Below are positions 1-10,950 of a DNA stretch of 30,637 bases, one piece after another; within the stretch, counting starts at the first letter, position 1, and every line of letters begins with the position of its first letter. The position numbers and the translations under genes are program-made. The stretch is taken from the NCBI GenBank assembly GCA_021399435.1, contig JAJTUP010000193.1:1-30637 (forward strand). The letters run 5' to 3'. The DNA is from Diaporthe sp. PMI_573 (lineage: Eukaryota; Ascomycota; Sordariomycetes; Diaporthales; Diaporthaceae). The notes beneath the pieces were generated by a model. It was not told the origin of the DNA, made no database searches, and worked only from the letters and a program-made list of their open reading frames with translations.

Positions 1-505
1 TGCCTGAACTGTTACAGTAATCTTATGCAGAGTACTGTACTTAAACATATTAGGCATAGATGCTGTAGAGATTCAGTGTGGTCTAAAATGCAACACTGCT
101 GCTGCATCTGGAAGCCACAGCTACTGTACTATATAAGTCTACTTTCCTGTTTATGTTACGCAAGTACATAACTTCGCCTCGAAAGATGCCTTACGACTAA
201 GTGTACGCAAGTGTGTACGCACAAGTCTGCGAAACTGTAGACTATATAGATGCACGTTAAAAATAACTGTTTATCCGCTGGCAATGTATACCGGTCTCAA
301 CCCCCTCCCCCACCATCCCTGGGGAAAATGGTCTTTGACTCACAAGATCACACACGACACTCCTGCATCGCTAAAGATCATAACCCGTTCATTTCACTGT
401 CATCCTCGTGAATATTACCTTCGATATCCAGGCCCCAGGTCACAGACGCAGCCAACGAGCAACCACGACAAGCAGAGGCTTAACTATTTCCAAGTATCTG
501 ATAAA
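1..505. other. Non-coding left edge
   Basis: No supported gene. The reading frame that enters the zinc-finger gene is open from an ATG at 284, but the residues it would add are low in protein character and the ATG at 506 has the better context. Two short TATATA-like motifs are present (about 130 and 242). The left boundary cuts the region, so a gene ending before base 1 cannot be excluded. Confidence 0.5.
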
Positions 506-1441
506 ATGAGCTTACACACTGAGTTCATGCCATCTAACACAGGTCTGTACGACGAACTGCTTTCCTGTGTTGGGAAAGGTGGTCTTCGCCAGGACTGGGA
601 TGACAGTTTTTGTATAAAGACGTGAGTAAGCCTTTGTTTCATGTTTAGAGTAACACGCTCACCGTTTAGTTGGAGCGCTGAATCGGAGAACTACCAAAAT
701 TACACACCACCACAAAGCTTCGGAGATGAGTTTGATAGAGACAATATTAACTTTGTGGGGAGTACAAATAATATTGCGGAACCCGTGACAGGATCTTGGA
801 GAAGAACCGCGAAAAGATGGGGCGCAGTAGCATTCTCAATCGACCAAATCGATGCCGTTCGGGCTAATAAAAGAGCAAAGACAGACGAAGATATCGGCGA
901 CAGGATACGCAGACCATTTGCTTGTCCCTTCCAGAGACTAAACCCGCTCAAACACTACGACTGTTCGAAATACGAACTGAAACGCATCAAAGACGTCAAG
1001 CAGCACGTATATAGGTGCCACAAGCAGCCTGATTACTACTGCGCACGTTGCTACAGCATCTTCAAGACTGCTGACATGAGGGATCAGCATGTAAGGCGTA
1101 AAAACTGCGACAAGTTAGAGCATCCGGGATTCGAGGGTATAACAGAGGCGCAGAAGAAATCTCTCAATAAGAGCTCAACGAGGGGACTAGATTCAGGGGA
1201 ACAATGGTTCGAGATCTGGGAAATTATCTTTCCTGGCAAGAAACGACCGAGCGCTGCGTGGGCGGGAAGCGCTATGGAGGAGATGGTTCAGTTGCTGAGA
1301 CGCTTGTGGGCCAGCAAGAAATATAATATCCTGGCCGACGCCCAAAAGAATCAAGCAGGGCTATTGGATTATGACCTCTTGGATGTTGCGCTGGAATCGA
1401 TATTCCGATGCCTCGAGGCCGAGGCTGGGAGCTGTCTGTAG
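506..1441 (+). CDS. C2H2-like zinc-finger protein
   Basis: Predicted nucleic-acid-binding protein of a fungal-specific C2H2-like family; cellular target unknown. Proposed exons are 506-621 and 670-1441 (295 aa). The 48-nt intron has donor GTGAGT, a TAAC branch-like site and acceptor TTTAG, and removing it bypasses an in-frame TGA at 623-625. The start at 506 has A at -3. The finger region covers residues about 121-186. It begins RPFACPF and has C124, C137, H151 and H156 as a loose first finger, then C163-x2-C166-x12-H179-x5-C185 as a compact second one. The stretch KDVKQHVYRCHKQPDYYCARC is the family's most typical part. An acidic/tryptophan-rich tail follows (WFEIWEIIFPGKKRPS), also usual in this family, and the last 60 residues are helical in character. 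The N-terminal 90 residues are not recognisable. An alternative is that translation starts at 284 or only at 641 without the intron. Confidence 0.72.
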
Positions 1442-2651
1442 CTATAACCGCCTAGTTGTGATTATCCGAAGCGCGCTTTTACTGCCATGACGTTTTGTTG
1501 ATATTAATCTATCGCTAGGTTTTCGACCTATTTAATAAGTTTTTTCCCATGTTTTTTCGTCTTGGTTATGATCTCCTCCTATGCGCACGTTTATAGAAGC
1601 AATGGATTATGTCCCGGGCAACCGCCGCTGCTAAGGTAGTGCCGTATCCGTAATAAAAAGGAAAGTGTTTTGCATTTTAACTAGGAATCTCACCATCCTT
1701 CGTCCTGCAGGAGGCGATCGGAACTCCCAACATCTTCTGGGGATTCACCTTAAGCACCGTCATCAATCCCGAGCCACTCAAAACTTCAATGTTGATGTAG
1801 ATATGTACAGTAGTATCCTTACTACCGTGTAATTTATATTTGGCTACCAGCTCATTAGCATTTCCAGTTGTTTATACATCTACATAAACCACTTATGCTA
1901 CACGATCTTTTGACTAGACCTATTTAACCATGTTCTAGCAGAGTTTGCATCAGAGAGATAAATGGAGCTCGCGTCTCATAGTGGCTAACTAACCGGTATC
2001 AACTATCTCTGCTGCCGAAAAGGGGTCTAATTTCATCACCATAGGCGGTAATCATGCAACGGAAAGCGGCCACTTTGTCCACCCAAGCCAGTGGTGCCTA
2101 TCACTCGGGAGAAGGGTAGGGTATAATGTCTTCATCTCAATAATCAAAGTAATGTCCCATCCCACCTTTATCATTTGGAAATTGCTGCCATAGGACAAAC
2201 TAATTGGTCACCGTAATCATGGTTTCTACAATCGGAGGTGGAACCGAAAGAATGAACAATTTTAAATCCACTCGCGACTCGCGAGGTGCATCCGAACGTT
2301 AACTATCAAACTTTTCAACTGCACTTCACTATTGAATCCCCAAATATAGCATCCTCTGTCCGCATCTCACGCTATCATCTTGGCCGCGTTTAAGCCAAAC
2401 GCCGCACACCCTTTAGTGCTCAACTCTTGCCCCATGAGGTGGGTAGTAAAGCGTTTTATTTCTGCCTCTACCATTACACACAGGCTGCAGCATAAAGTAC
2501 GTCAAATCCAGTGGCATTAATAGTGGATACATGCTGCTATCGCACAGGACTGGGATCTCGGCAGCACCCTGTAATACACCCAAGATACACAAAGAATGTC
2601 GGTGGATGAATCGGTTACCTTATTCAGCTAGCAAGACCCTTTCTTTTCTGA
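1442..2651. other. Intergenic, no gene seen
   Basis: About 1.2 kb with stops in all frames and no open frame worth calling. It contains ordinary mixed-composition DNA with a few T-rich tracts near 1535-1560. It lies between the converging zinc-finger gene and the F-box-like relic, so it serves as 3' flank to both. Confidence 0.6.
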
Positions 2652-3212
2652 TCATTCCAATGGACATAGCAATGCCGTCTCGGATTTGTTTGCGAAGTAG
2701 CTGACATCAGTTTTTAATTGCTCTATAGCTGTGCTTAGCTTTTCGACGGACCCGGAAGCCGCCTTGTTGATACGCAGAAGCTGGCGACCAAGGAGATCGA
2801 GTTCTTTCTGTTTCTTGTTGGTCGTTGTGGTAGGCCAGCGCCTTGCGTGTGCTTCTGGAATCCGATGTGCAGTCGTCTGAGAGCGGACCCGCGGCGAACA
2901 AGTATGTATGTCGAGTCCGTTCGACCATTTGTGGCACGAGCAAGCAATCCAGTGCCTTAATGTTGTTGCTATAAGGATTCTCATAGATAAACCATCTAAA
3001 CTTGAGCTGTATAATATATTAAGGACTGGGTGCCCGCCCACGGTTATTGCTGTATTAAGCCAGTCTAATTTGTAAAAGATTTTAGCCCATATACGGGCAT
3101 GTTTAAGAGTAAACCTATGTATAGGTATTCCTGCTTCGTACTGTTTTAAAATATCAAAAGGGGATGAGTGACCCGTAATTTGGTCTAATATTTCTTGTGG
3201 TATTTTGCACAT
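2652..3212 (-). pseudogene. F-box-like protein fragment
   Basis: A 186-codon minus-strand frame. Its first 80 residues resemble the N-terminus of fungal F-box proteins: KIPQEILDQI matches the usual start LPxEILDxI, and it is followed by a run of the form ARIWAKIFYKLDWLNTAI, where a tryptophan-rich 'W..IF...WL' stretch and a 'G.NPVL' (here GGHPVL) motif are typical. After about residue 95 the sequence turns into lysine/threonine-rich text with no family character, and the ORF is much shorter than normal for these proteins (300-450 aa). If the family call is right, the F-box would link a target to an SCF ubiquitin ligase. I read it as a truncated or decayed copy. The homology is by eye, from motif memory only; a random ORF is possible. 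Confidence 0.42.
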
Positions 3213-3945
3213 AATGATTGTTGCTTGCTAGGAGGGGCTGTTAGACTAAAAGAGAGAAAGAAAGAAAAGAAAAGAAAATAGTTATTTAAGGGAAAAGATC
3301 CATTTAAATATTACTTAATTATATATTTACTATTAATAGTTATGGTAGTGTTAATAGAATAGGGAAAAGGTAGGAATCTATTTTTAGTCTAGAGGGTTGT
3401 GTTAAATATAAGGATATAGAGGGCAGAATCTCGGAAATGATTCGTAGGCCCCGTCTAATTAAACAAAATAAGAAGACGAGGGTGGATTTAAACAGGCCTA
3501 GAGCCAGAATCCTACTAACCCACGAGAATCCGAAGAGAAATGGCAGAAGAAGGCAAATAAGCTAGAATGGACTTTGCATGGGCTTTAAGGAGATCAAGGC
3601 ATATCTTGGGAAATGTATGGTCAAATTGTTAATAGTTGCCCTTTCGGGTTAAGCCCGCCGGGCGGAATAAATTGTGTGTGTGCATTAATCCTGCTTTTGG
3701 AGAGATTGGCCACAACGGCACCATAAGTTCACTCTTTTGACACATGGTCTAATCGGCTGAAGTACTGTAGTATTCATCAACAAAGCTGGATAATGCCGCT
3801 CAGATGATTTCAAGATAAGTCATGCAAATGAGTTCAAGTGGCCGCCCACACAACTTCAACTATGTGATTTTGAGAACCGACAGCTGTTGAAACCAGCAGA
3901 CCAATCCGTATATCCAACTCAACTACCAGTATCACCCTCATTGTT
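3213..3945. other. Intergenic with polypurine and A/T-rich tract
   Basis: No gene. A 31-nt uninterrupted purine run on the + strand lies at 3248-3278, and the next 80 bases (about 3285-3365) are strongly A/T-rich with short repeats of TTAAT/TATTA type. This abrupt drop in GC beside two decayed genes resembles AT-rich islands left by decayed repeats in filamentous fungi, but no transposon sequence can be identified here. Confidence 0.5.
3248..3278 (+). repeat. Polypurine (A/G) simple repeat
   Basis: Thirty-one bases consisting only of A and G, arranged as imperfect GAAA/GAAAA units. It lies just upstream of the start codon of the F-box-like fragment on the opposite strand, so on that strand it is a polypyrimidine tract in the putative 5' leader, a common feature of fungal promoters. 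No function is shown. Confidence 0.7.
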
Positions 3946-5874
3946 TCAAACCGTACAATAGGAGACAAGACATATGATTGAGTCGATCAAAGTGAACATC
4001 GAATCCAGGGTGGTAAAACATGGGGTCTCGACAACAAGGGCCTTGGTGAAATAGAAAAGCGAAGATATGGTTTTGTCGAAATCTGCATCAAAACAACACA
4101 CAGATCGGGGCCCTTCCAGAATGGCGAGGTGGTGGTAGAGGTAGCCGACCGTGGGGTTAGCGTCTAAAGCCCGAGTGTAGTCCTCCTTGCCGATGTAGCC
4201 CCAGCGCGGCCCGGCCTCCACATCCTTATTCAGACAATAACCAACTATCCAGGAGGCATTAGTCGCTCTTATCCATCTATAGCTAGCAGAAACTGCACCT
4301 TACGTACTTATATCGAGCTAGATCTCCTGTGCATTCAGCCCAGGTGGAACGAAACTACGGAACAGTCTCCTACAGCAAAGCTAGTATATTGTAATGCCAA
4401 GATAGTTAAAGCTGACATAAATTCCTGGCTCTCGGGCTGTCGATGGCGAAGAATCTCGAGAAACGCATATATGCCGTGCCTCCACATTCTCGTAGTCATC
4501 TCACGCTTCTTTGCAAAATTCCAGTGCTAGCGAAGCGTTGGGATGCTGGGATACCGCGAAAAAGTCGCAATGCTCATGCGATAATATGCGGTGAATGTCA
4601 GGCAGAGCACAATATTGCTCCGGGCCAAAGCTTGGAATCCATGTGTTTTCTGATCGTGGGTAGTAATCGTCACCGACCTTTTTATACACCTCCCGATCTT
4701 GCAGCGGCCTGTTATCAACAACTGGTTGAGGTGGGGCCTTGTACCTGGGACATCCGCAGTGTCTGTCATGTGGACCTTGGTAAATCTCTTCATGTTCTTT
4801 GGGTTGGGTCTCCTGCTTCGCCTTCGCGTTTCCCGCGTCTCGCAAGAGCTTGTCGACCAACTGCCCTCCGATGCCGAGAATGTGCTTTCCATCTATGAGC
4901 TTCTTGCGACGCTTTTCGCAATTTCTGCTGTCGTGAGTGCCACCGACTTTCCATGTGCTTTGGCACGCATCTCCAGAGCTACAGTAAATCCATGCAGACA
5001 TTGAGTCTCGACCGATTGGGGAGTCGTCGGCTTCCTGTCTCCTTCCTGAACCGTGATGAACCACCTGCGAAACGTGTCATGTGCCTGCATTCGGTAGCTC
5101 TGAAGTAGAGCTATTTTCCCGTGAGGAATCCTCTCCAGAAACATATTGAAATCCAATGGATCGTAGATGGGGGCATTCTGGCTGTTGTCAAACTCGACGC
5201 ATTTACCTTCAACCATCACCAAGCCGGCATAGATGCCTCTCCCTTCGGCTGTCAATTGTGCCAGGGAGATCCGAATGGAAAAAGGCTGCTTGAGTAACGT
5301 TGGTGCGTTGAGTAGTACGTTGTCCTTGTCTGCTTCGACAATCTGGATCGGCGCGGTAATAACAGAATCGTTTTCTCCATTGCTGGCCGTGGCTGCCTCC
5401 CCTGCAGAGTCTCCGGCATTGACGGAATCAAATGTTTCGCTGTGAATGAAGGCTCCCTCATGCTCGAAATCTATCGCTTCGGTAGCCCTTCCATGCTCTT
5501 GGCTGTTCCCGATCTCGGTCTCGTTGGGCCGAAGAGACTCTGATGGTGTGTCATCGGACTCTATCTCGCTTGCACCTGCGGGGCGGGTTTGGTCGCTAAA
5601 AATGTCAGCTCGATAATCGCCGACAAGCTATATTTGCGAAGCACTTCTCCCCTAAACAAAGTAAGATATCAATGTAGTCTCTTGCTAGGTTGACCATTTC
5701 GACAGCTGTAATAATTTCTAGGACTAAGCCGAAATGAACAACATGCGAAAGGCCAAAGAGTAGTGTAAAGCTTGCGATCAACTGATGAAATATTCGTGAC
5801 GAAGCTGGCAAAAAAAGACACTGGCAGTGACCTCGCAATTCACTCAGGAAGCGTTTCTGTGATTCGCGCACCAT
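3946..5874 (-). pseudogene. Est1-type DNA/RNA-binding-domain protein, frameshifted
   Basis: Relic (or mis-sequenced copy) of the fungal family annotated as Est1 DNA/RNA-binding domain proteins, related to the TPR/helical core of Est1/SMG5-7. A probable first exon starts with ATG at 5874. A long open stretch without ATG runs 5627-4893 behind a CTATATAG-like acceptor: first an acidic, disordered part, then GIYAGLVMVEGKCVEFDN. Later family blocks are in other frames: LPDIHRILSHEHCDFFAVSQ (about 4590-4530), TRMWRHGIYAFLEILRHRQ (about 4480-4425), TWAECTGDLARY (about 4345-4310) and TVGYLYHHLAIL then LFYFTKALVVETP (about 4155-4010). The order is that of the intact family. At least two breaks are single-base: one extra A on the + strand in the run 4515-4518 and one in 4352-4354. 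Joins near 4930 and 4290-4230 may be introns or further damage. The C-terminus ends at 3946, soon after the family's 'ARESI.TLFDP'-like block. Confidence 0.72.
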
Positions 5875-7407
5875 GCTGAGCTCGGTGAAGGGGGTGGGGG
5901 AGAGGGGGCTGGGTTATGTACGCACCTATGTACTCATGTAGTTCGCCCGCCGCACAAATTTGAGCCGCATCGGTGTCAGGGTTTTCTGTCTTCCCCCACC
6001 CATCTTTCCTCCCCAGCTCCTTCCTTTCGCCGGGCCGGAAAAGGCAAATAGAATTGTGACCTATTGACCGGTTACTCGTATATATAAGTAGAACGCTCCA
6101 TTGCCTCACTGTTCACGAGCAGCGGCTCGGTGCCTCCGCAATACAAGGCAGGGACGACTGCTAACCGCCATGGCGATGGAATTGCCCGTGTCATCGTGGC
6201 CACACCTTACTTTTCCCCTAGTCTTCCGAATACTGAGCCTTGGGACAATTATCCATCTCCGTCTCCGTCTCCGTCTCCGCCTCTGCTCTGCACGTCAATG
6301 TGGCGCTAATCAGAGTGGCCGTGCTCGACCAACAAGTTCATGCAGGGCTGGATTCAGCGGCTTGGACCGGACTAAGTGACCGTCGCCATGGTGTCCGGAG
6401 GACGTCGGCTTGCTCCCGGTGTGTTGCACACATGCCGGAAATAGTGTGTCCTAGCCGTCTTCTCATGCAAGTTGCCGCGGGTGTCAAATCGACTGGTCAC
6501 ATCAACACTTCAGATATGTTGGGATCGCTCGTCTGCACGTGTGGGTACAAAAGCCGCGCTTGGTGTCAACCAGGAACTCAACGCAAGGCTTTGCCGTAAG
6601 ATCGCCCACGACACGTCCCCATGGCAGCCGAACCATACCAGACACCCATCAGCCGACCTGCTGTGCTCGGCTTGGCAATTGGCCACCATCAATCGGTTGC
6701 GGGGGCTCAACCACCGACAGCTCCTGGTGTTATGGAGACGTGTTGGCGGGAAGGGTGCTGCAGGCAGCCAGCGCCAGCCGCAATCCGTTTGGCAGGGCCA
6801 GGACTGTGGTGGGCCGGGGTTGAGAATTCAATTTTTCCCCAGAGTAACTTCCTGAACTTGTGGGTGCCGCACGAAGCACGCACCAACACCGGCCTTGGCA
6901 GATCAGTGCGGTTCCCAGCGCCGTTGTAAATATCTCCAATTTATGACTGCTTACTGGTGGCCTCTGACCTCGACACGGCAGCCTGGAGCAGGCGTGCTTA
7001 TGGTCTACAAATTTTGAGGCACAAACATGTTCTATGTATCTGGTCATGCACGAACTCTAAACTTCATCAGATCCTCCAGGGAACTACGGCATATCAGTTC
7101 CAGGGCCGACAGCAGAAGTAGCAGTACGACCTGGGAGATGCCAGGCTTCTGGTGCAGCTGGTCCATGTCTGAGACCTGTCACATTGTATGCAGGCAACCG
7201 CGCCGTGAAGATGTTGGCGGACAGGACTGATAATATCATGAGACGGCACAGATATGATACCAGACAGGGCAATTCGACCTTAAATGAGTACCATCGAGCA
7301 CGGAAGTAATCCTCCTTTGCCCCTCTCTCTCATGCTCATCCGTTTTCCCTATTAAACCTTCTCGCATCGTACTCGCTCTTCTCGTCCTCCGGTCACATCG
7401 CGAAGCC
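5875..7407. other. Intergenic, GC-rich, no supported gene
   Basis: About 1.5 kb between the diverging Est1-like relic and the disordered-protein gene. Several ORFs of 60-130 codons overlap one another on both strands between 6100 and 7270, which is what GC-rich non-coding DNA gives; none shows family motifs, signal peptides or matched introns. A TATATAAG motif sits at 6079-6086, and an ATG in good context follows at 6170 that could encode 69 residues containing an (LR) repeat from the CTCCGT units; I consider this doubtful. A pyrimidine-rich stretch (about 7310-7390) precedes the next gene and fits a fungal 5' leader. Confidence 0.5.
6257..6280 (+). repeat. CTCCGT hexamer microsatellite
   Basis: Four tandem units of CTCCGT (the last ends in C). 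In the frame of the small ORF at 6170 they would encode alternating Leu-Arg. A simple short tandem repeat in an otherwise gene-free stretch. Confidence 0.8.
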
Positions 7408-8350
7408 ATGACGCAGACGGACGCCGATACGGACAGGGAGGAGACATTATTCGGCAATAGCCATGAGCCAAGCAAGCAGAACTCCGAGGTATTCCCCAAC
7501 TCCTACTCTAACGCCGCGTATAATTTGGAGCATGACGGGGAGTAGCCACTTTCGTGCGAAATGATCGTGACTAACTCCTGTCCCTTGGTGCCCGGCCGAC
7601 TAACGTAAACAGCAACGGCACTGGCCCAAGTCAGAGGTCAACGCTCCCAAAAGCCCTCAAGGAACACTGAAGAAGGCGCTTGCCACCAATAAGGTCGGCA
7701 AGGGATACGGCGGAGACGAAGCCAGCGCCGTCAGCGCTTCCAGTACTTCCAGCACCAGTACCACGGCGGACCTTGCCCCAGCCGGCCCCGATCCTCCAGC
7801 CACGGCAGCATCCGCCGGCGCTAGAGCAGCTGGCGCTAGCGAGTTGAGCGAGAGCTCCGGACAGGCTACGTCCAACGACCCTGGAGACCTCGTGCTCCTG
7901 GGGCAGCCATACACATTCGCTGGCTCAGCCGAGAACCAAAACCCCCGCGTTTCCAACACCGACACATCCGATACAACTCCAGCGTCCGAACATGTGTTTA
8001 CTGAGGTCGGAGGTAGTTCCCCCCAGACCCCCGTCAACATGGCAGCCACGGCCCCCGAGCCGCCCAAGCTGGGGAGGAAGCGTATCCGCCCCCTGGATTT
8101 CTACGTCCCCATCAAGCTTGACCTTGGGCAGCCGCCGCTCCCGGAGGCACCATGCACACCAGCGCCTCCGCCGCATCGTCCTTCTACTAGGAAGCGTTGC
8201 CACGCGCCTCTTGTGGTGAAGCCTGCGGGTGGACAACCGTTGCAGGCTGCTGCGTTGGGGGAGAGTGTCCTTGATTCACCCTGTTTCATGCGAGGAGAGC
8301 GGAGAGATGCATCGGGAGATTCGTTGGGCACCCTCTCATCGGAAGGATAG
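7408..8350 (+). CDS. Hypothetical disordered Pro/Ser/Ala-rich protein
   Basis: Unrecognised protein of 272 aa. Exons are 7408-7488 and 7613-8350. The 124-nt intron starts GTATTC, has a clear CTAAC branch site (GACTAACGTAAACAG) and ends CAG; both sides are in phase 0, which supports the model. Residues 1-60 are polar and charged (many Asp, Glu, Gln). Residues 65-105 are Ala/Ser/Thr-rich low complexity, and 150-230 are Pro-rich. A basic patch RKRIRP near residue 182, followed by LDFYVPIKLDL, is the most ordered-looking part; the basic patch could act as a nuclear signal. There is no signal peptide or membrane segment. The upstream 100 nt are CT-rich, like an active fungal leader. GC in the second exon is high and the frame is free of stops over 245 codons, which argues for a real gene. 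A function cannot be given. Confidence 0.62.
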
Positions 8351-10950
8351 GGCGAATTAATCAGTCCATATGAAACTCATTCCGGGCACGCACTGCTGAG
8401 GTGCAGATACATGGGAGTCCATAGGCTACCTCTTCTCCTGCCTGGCATTATTAGTTTTTCTTTCATCGTTTTATGCATAGAAGACAGGCAGGCAGGCTCT
8501 CAAGTCTCCATTACGTGTTAATCTCATGCAGCCGAATCGACGTCTTCATTCTTCCCTTAGGGATGTTACCATAGACTTATCGAGTACTTACGTGAAGGGG
8601 AAGTCCGAGAAGCTTATCACGGCTTGTGGTGACTCTGGTCGGTCATCGTCCCAGCCCCGGATTTTGTCGATTGAGGGTTATCAGGAATCCCCTAGAAGGC
8701 ATTGCTGGCAATGACGTGACAGGCTGTGAGGGCTGTTACGTACTAAACACGCCTATGCGCATTACCGTCGTTGGTATCAACGGCTGTTTCGGCGTGATGG
8801 AGGGGAAAGAGGCGTTGGACGGCTCCTCGTAACCGGGGCCAAAAAACGCAATCAAGCGTCTCAAGTCAGACGTGGTGTTCAGTGTCTAGGCAAGGCAGGC
8901 AGGTATCGGGTCACGAAAAGGCCCGGGGCAAGAGAGGTATTGAGAGCACCGAAGCAGGGACTTATGAAAGCCGTTGATGATATGGGGATTTTAGCTTATT
9001 CTTCATTGTACCTAGGTATATACAACGGCAAGCAGCATTCCTTGCCAATTCTGGAGAAATTCACAGGAGGCCCGAGCAGAAGACAGGCCATCCGGGTCCC
9101 CATATTGAACTTTGAGAAAAACCTTGAAGATCGAAGCTCAGCATCCTAAACGCGATTCTCAAGTGAGCATTTCTCCACCAATACTTTTTCTCTAACAAGG
9201 TCGCAGTAGACCCGTTTTCGGTCAATGTGGCTTTGGACAAGTGGACTATTGCGACAGGTGACTTCCTGGCAGAGACTTGGTATAAGTGCCTTGCATCCAA
9301 GTGGGCGGCTCCGCAAGAGAAGTATGAGCCAAAGGTTGCTCAAGGTGCAAACCGTGGCCGGCGATCTCGAACACGCCAGCTCCAAGATATCAACAGGACC
9401 GTAGCCTCTACAAGCTTCTTGGACATTGACAGACTATCCTATATACAAGAAATTATAAATAGGCTGCGCTAATACGTTACGCCCGGGATATTAAGATCCT
9501 GAATGCAGTCCGTCCCTAAATTCCAATACATATAAATCTTGCTATATTTCCCACTGCCCTCTTGTTGCCCACCCAGCAGGATCGAGCCAGAATGCGTAAG
9601 AGACGCAGCCGAAACGAGCAGCATGGTCTTATATATGCTTTCTAGGCAACCCCGATGAATGTGTATGCCCAGGTGAGAAAGCCCTCGCGTCCGTTCAGGA
9701 CCAGTTTCCAGACGTCGTGAAGGATCACAGTATCTCGGAACTTCGCCATGTACACATGTGAGTGTCATGAACTTTCCGCCAGGGCGATGATGACGGCTTT
9801 GCTGGTGGCGTCGGAGCAAGAGTGTATTAAGCCTACCATTTCATGCACTTCAACCGAAACCTGAGAATTCGTGCCAGTCCGGCCCCAGAGGTCTCATGAC
9901 CTCCAAGCAAACTGCGCTTCCTTTTTCCGAAGGTCTTATTTCCTTCACCGGTCTGTAGTGTAATGCGTGTCTGAATCCTTCCCTTCAGAAGAAGCAACGG
10001 CGTGGTTGCCGATCCAGGAGTCGCTGCACTCGGCTTGCGCATCAATTGTGCGCCCCGGTGGCAAGCCTCGGGCGCACCAGCGGTGGTTTGTGCCTCTGTA
10101 GTCTACCCGCGCTCAAGGACACTTTCCTCGAGAGTGATCCTTCCGAAGCCCCAAACCCGCGATGCCTGAGCCGTTGCGACAGGGTATCGGTTTGTTGCAT
10201 TGCCTCCCCCAGGTCGATTGGCAACTGTACGGTGAGAGCTTTCACAATGGCTGGACCTCGTGGAACGCATCCCGTCCACGGAGACATATCGAACTTCATA
10301 ATTAAGAGTGCACCTGCTAGGACGAGCGGATCTTGAGGTAGACATGACGCAGCAAATGGTGAAGAGTGACTTGAAGCTGTACTGCGCAAGATGAAAGAGG
10401 TCGGGAGGGAAGCAGCGGCAGGAAAGCTTGACTCCTTTTATGGACATGTGCCGGGCATCTTGCCTAAAAACCTAAGCCAATGACTCGTCAGTTCTAGGGT
10501 GAAGACGCTGAGCAGCTATCGTAAGACTCCGAGTCCGAGCTAACCTCGGGAATAACATAGCCCCTTCGCTTCAGCCTCGCCTGAAGGCATCCCCGTGGTT
10601 ATTGGCTACGAATGACTGAGTGCTACACAGCTAACGACGAAGATGGCCCTAGGATAGGTGCACGAAACTGCCCTGGTCCATGCTTTGGACTACTCTAGTC
10701 AGCGAACGTGTGGCTCATGACGAAGTCTGCGGCCAACGGCGCGTCCCGAGGCCGTGCCGAGGCTTCTTCAGATGCTACCCTGAAGGAGGCCTGTCTCTCG
10801 AGTAAGATCGCTTTAGGCACCAAGTGGGTGAGAGCTACTGCAATATAAAGCTCGGGCAAACCCCCCTTCGGAAGGCGGGCGGCCCATCTCCTCTTCCGTC
10901 CTCGAAACTTTCCACAGCTGAACACCACCATAGCACCATACCTTCCAGAC
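8351..10950. other. Long gene-poor interval
   Basis: 2.6 kb with no gene I can support. The most protein-like stretch is 9168-9472 (+), an open frame of 100 codons with no ATG near its start. It includes DKWTIATGDFLAETWYKCLA and could be a last exon, because a GTGAGC donor at 9164 and a CTAAC...CAG acceptor at 9193-9207 lie around its beginning, but no upstream exon or family could be identified. Overlapping ORFs at 10042-10447 on both strands look like chance products of GC-rich DNA. Confidence 0.45.
10844..10850 (+). promoter_or_regulatory. TATA-like box of the sirtuin gene
   Basis: The motif TATAAAG lies about 100 nt upstream of the sirtuin start codon, a usual distance for a fungal TATA box plus a short leader. 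This is position and motif only; the transcription start is not known. Confidence 0.35.

Noticed and set aside
622..648. 27-nt GT-AG interval that would also restore the frame in the zinc-finger gene
   Set aside because: Too short for a spliceosomal intron; the 48-nt interval ending at 669 has the same donor, a branch-like site and normal length.
6101..7272. Cluster of overlapping ORFs on both strands (60-127 codons)
   Set aside because: They overlap in several frames, have no shared splice pattern, no domain text and arise in GC-rich DNA where stops are rare.
10042..10447. Overlapping ORFs on plus and minus strands of about 100 codons
   Set aside because: No family motif in any of the three frames, no intron support; the antisense overlap is typical of chance ORFs.
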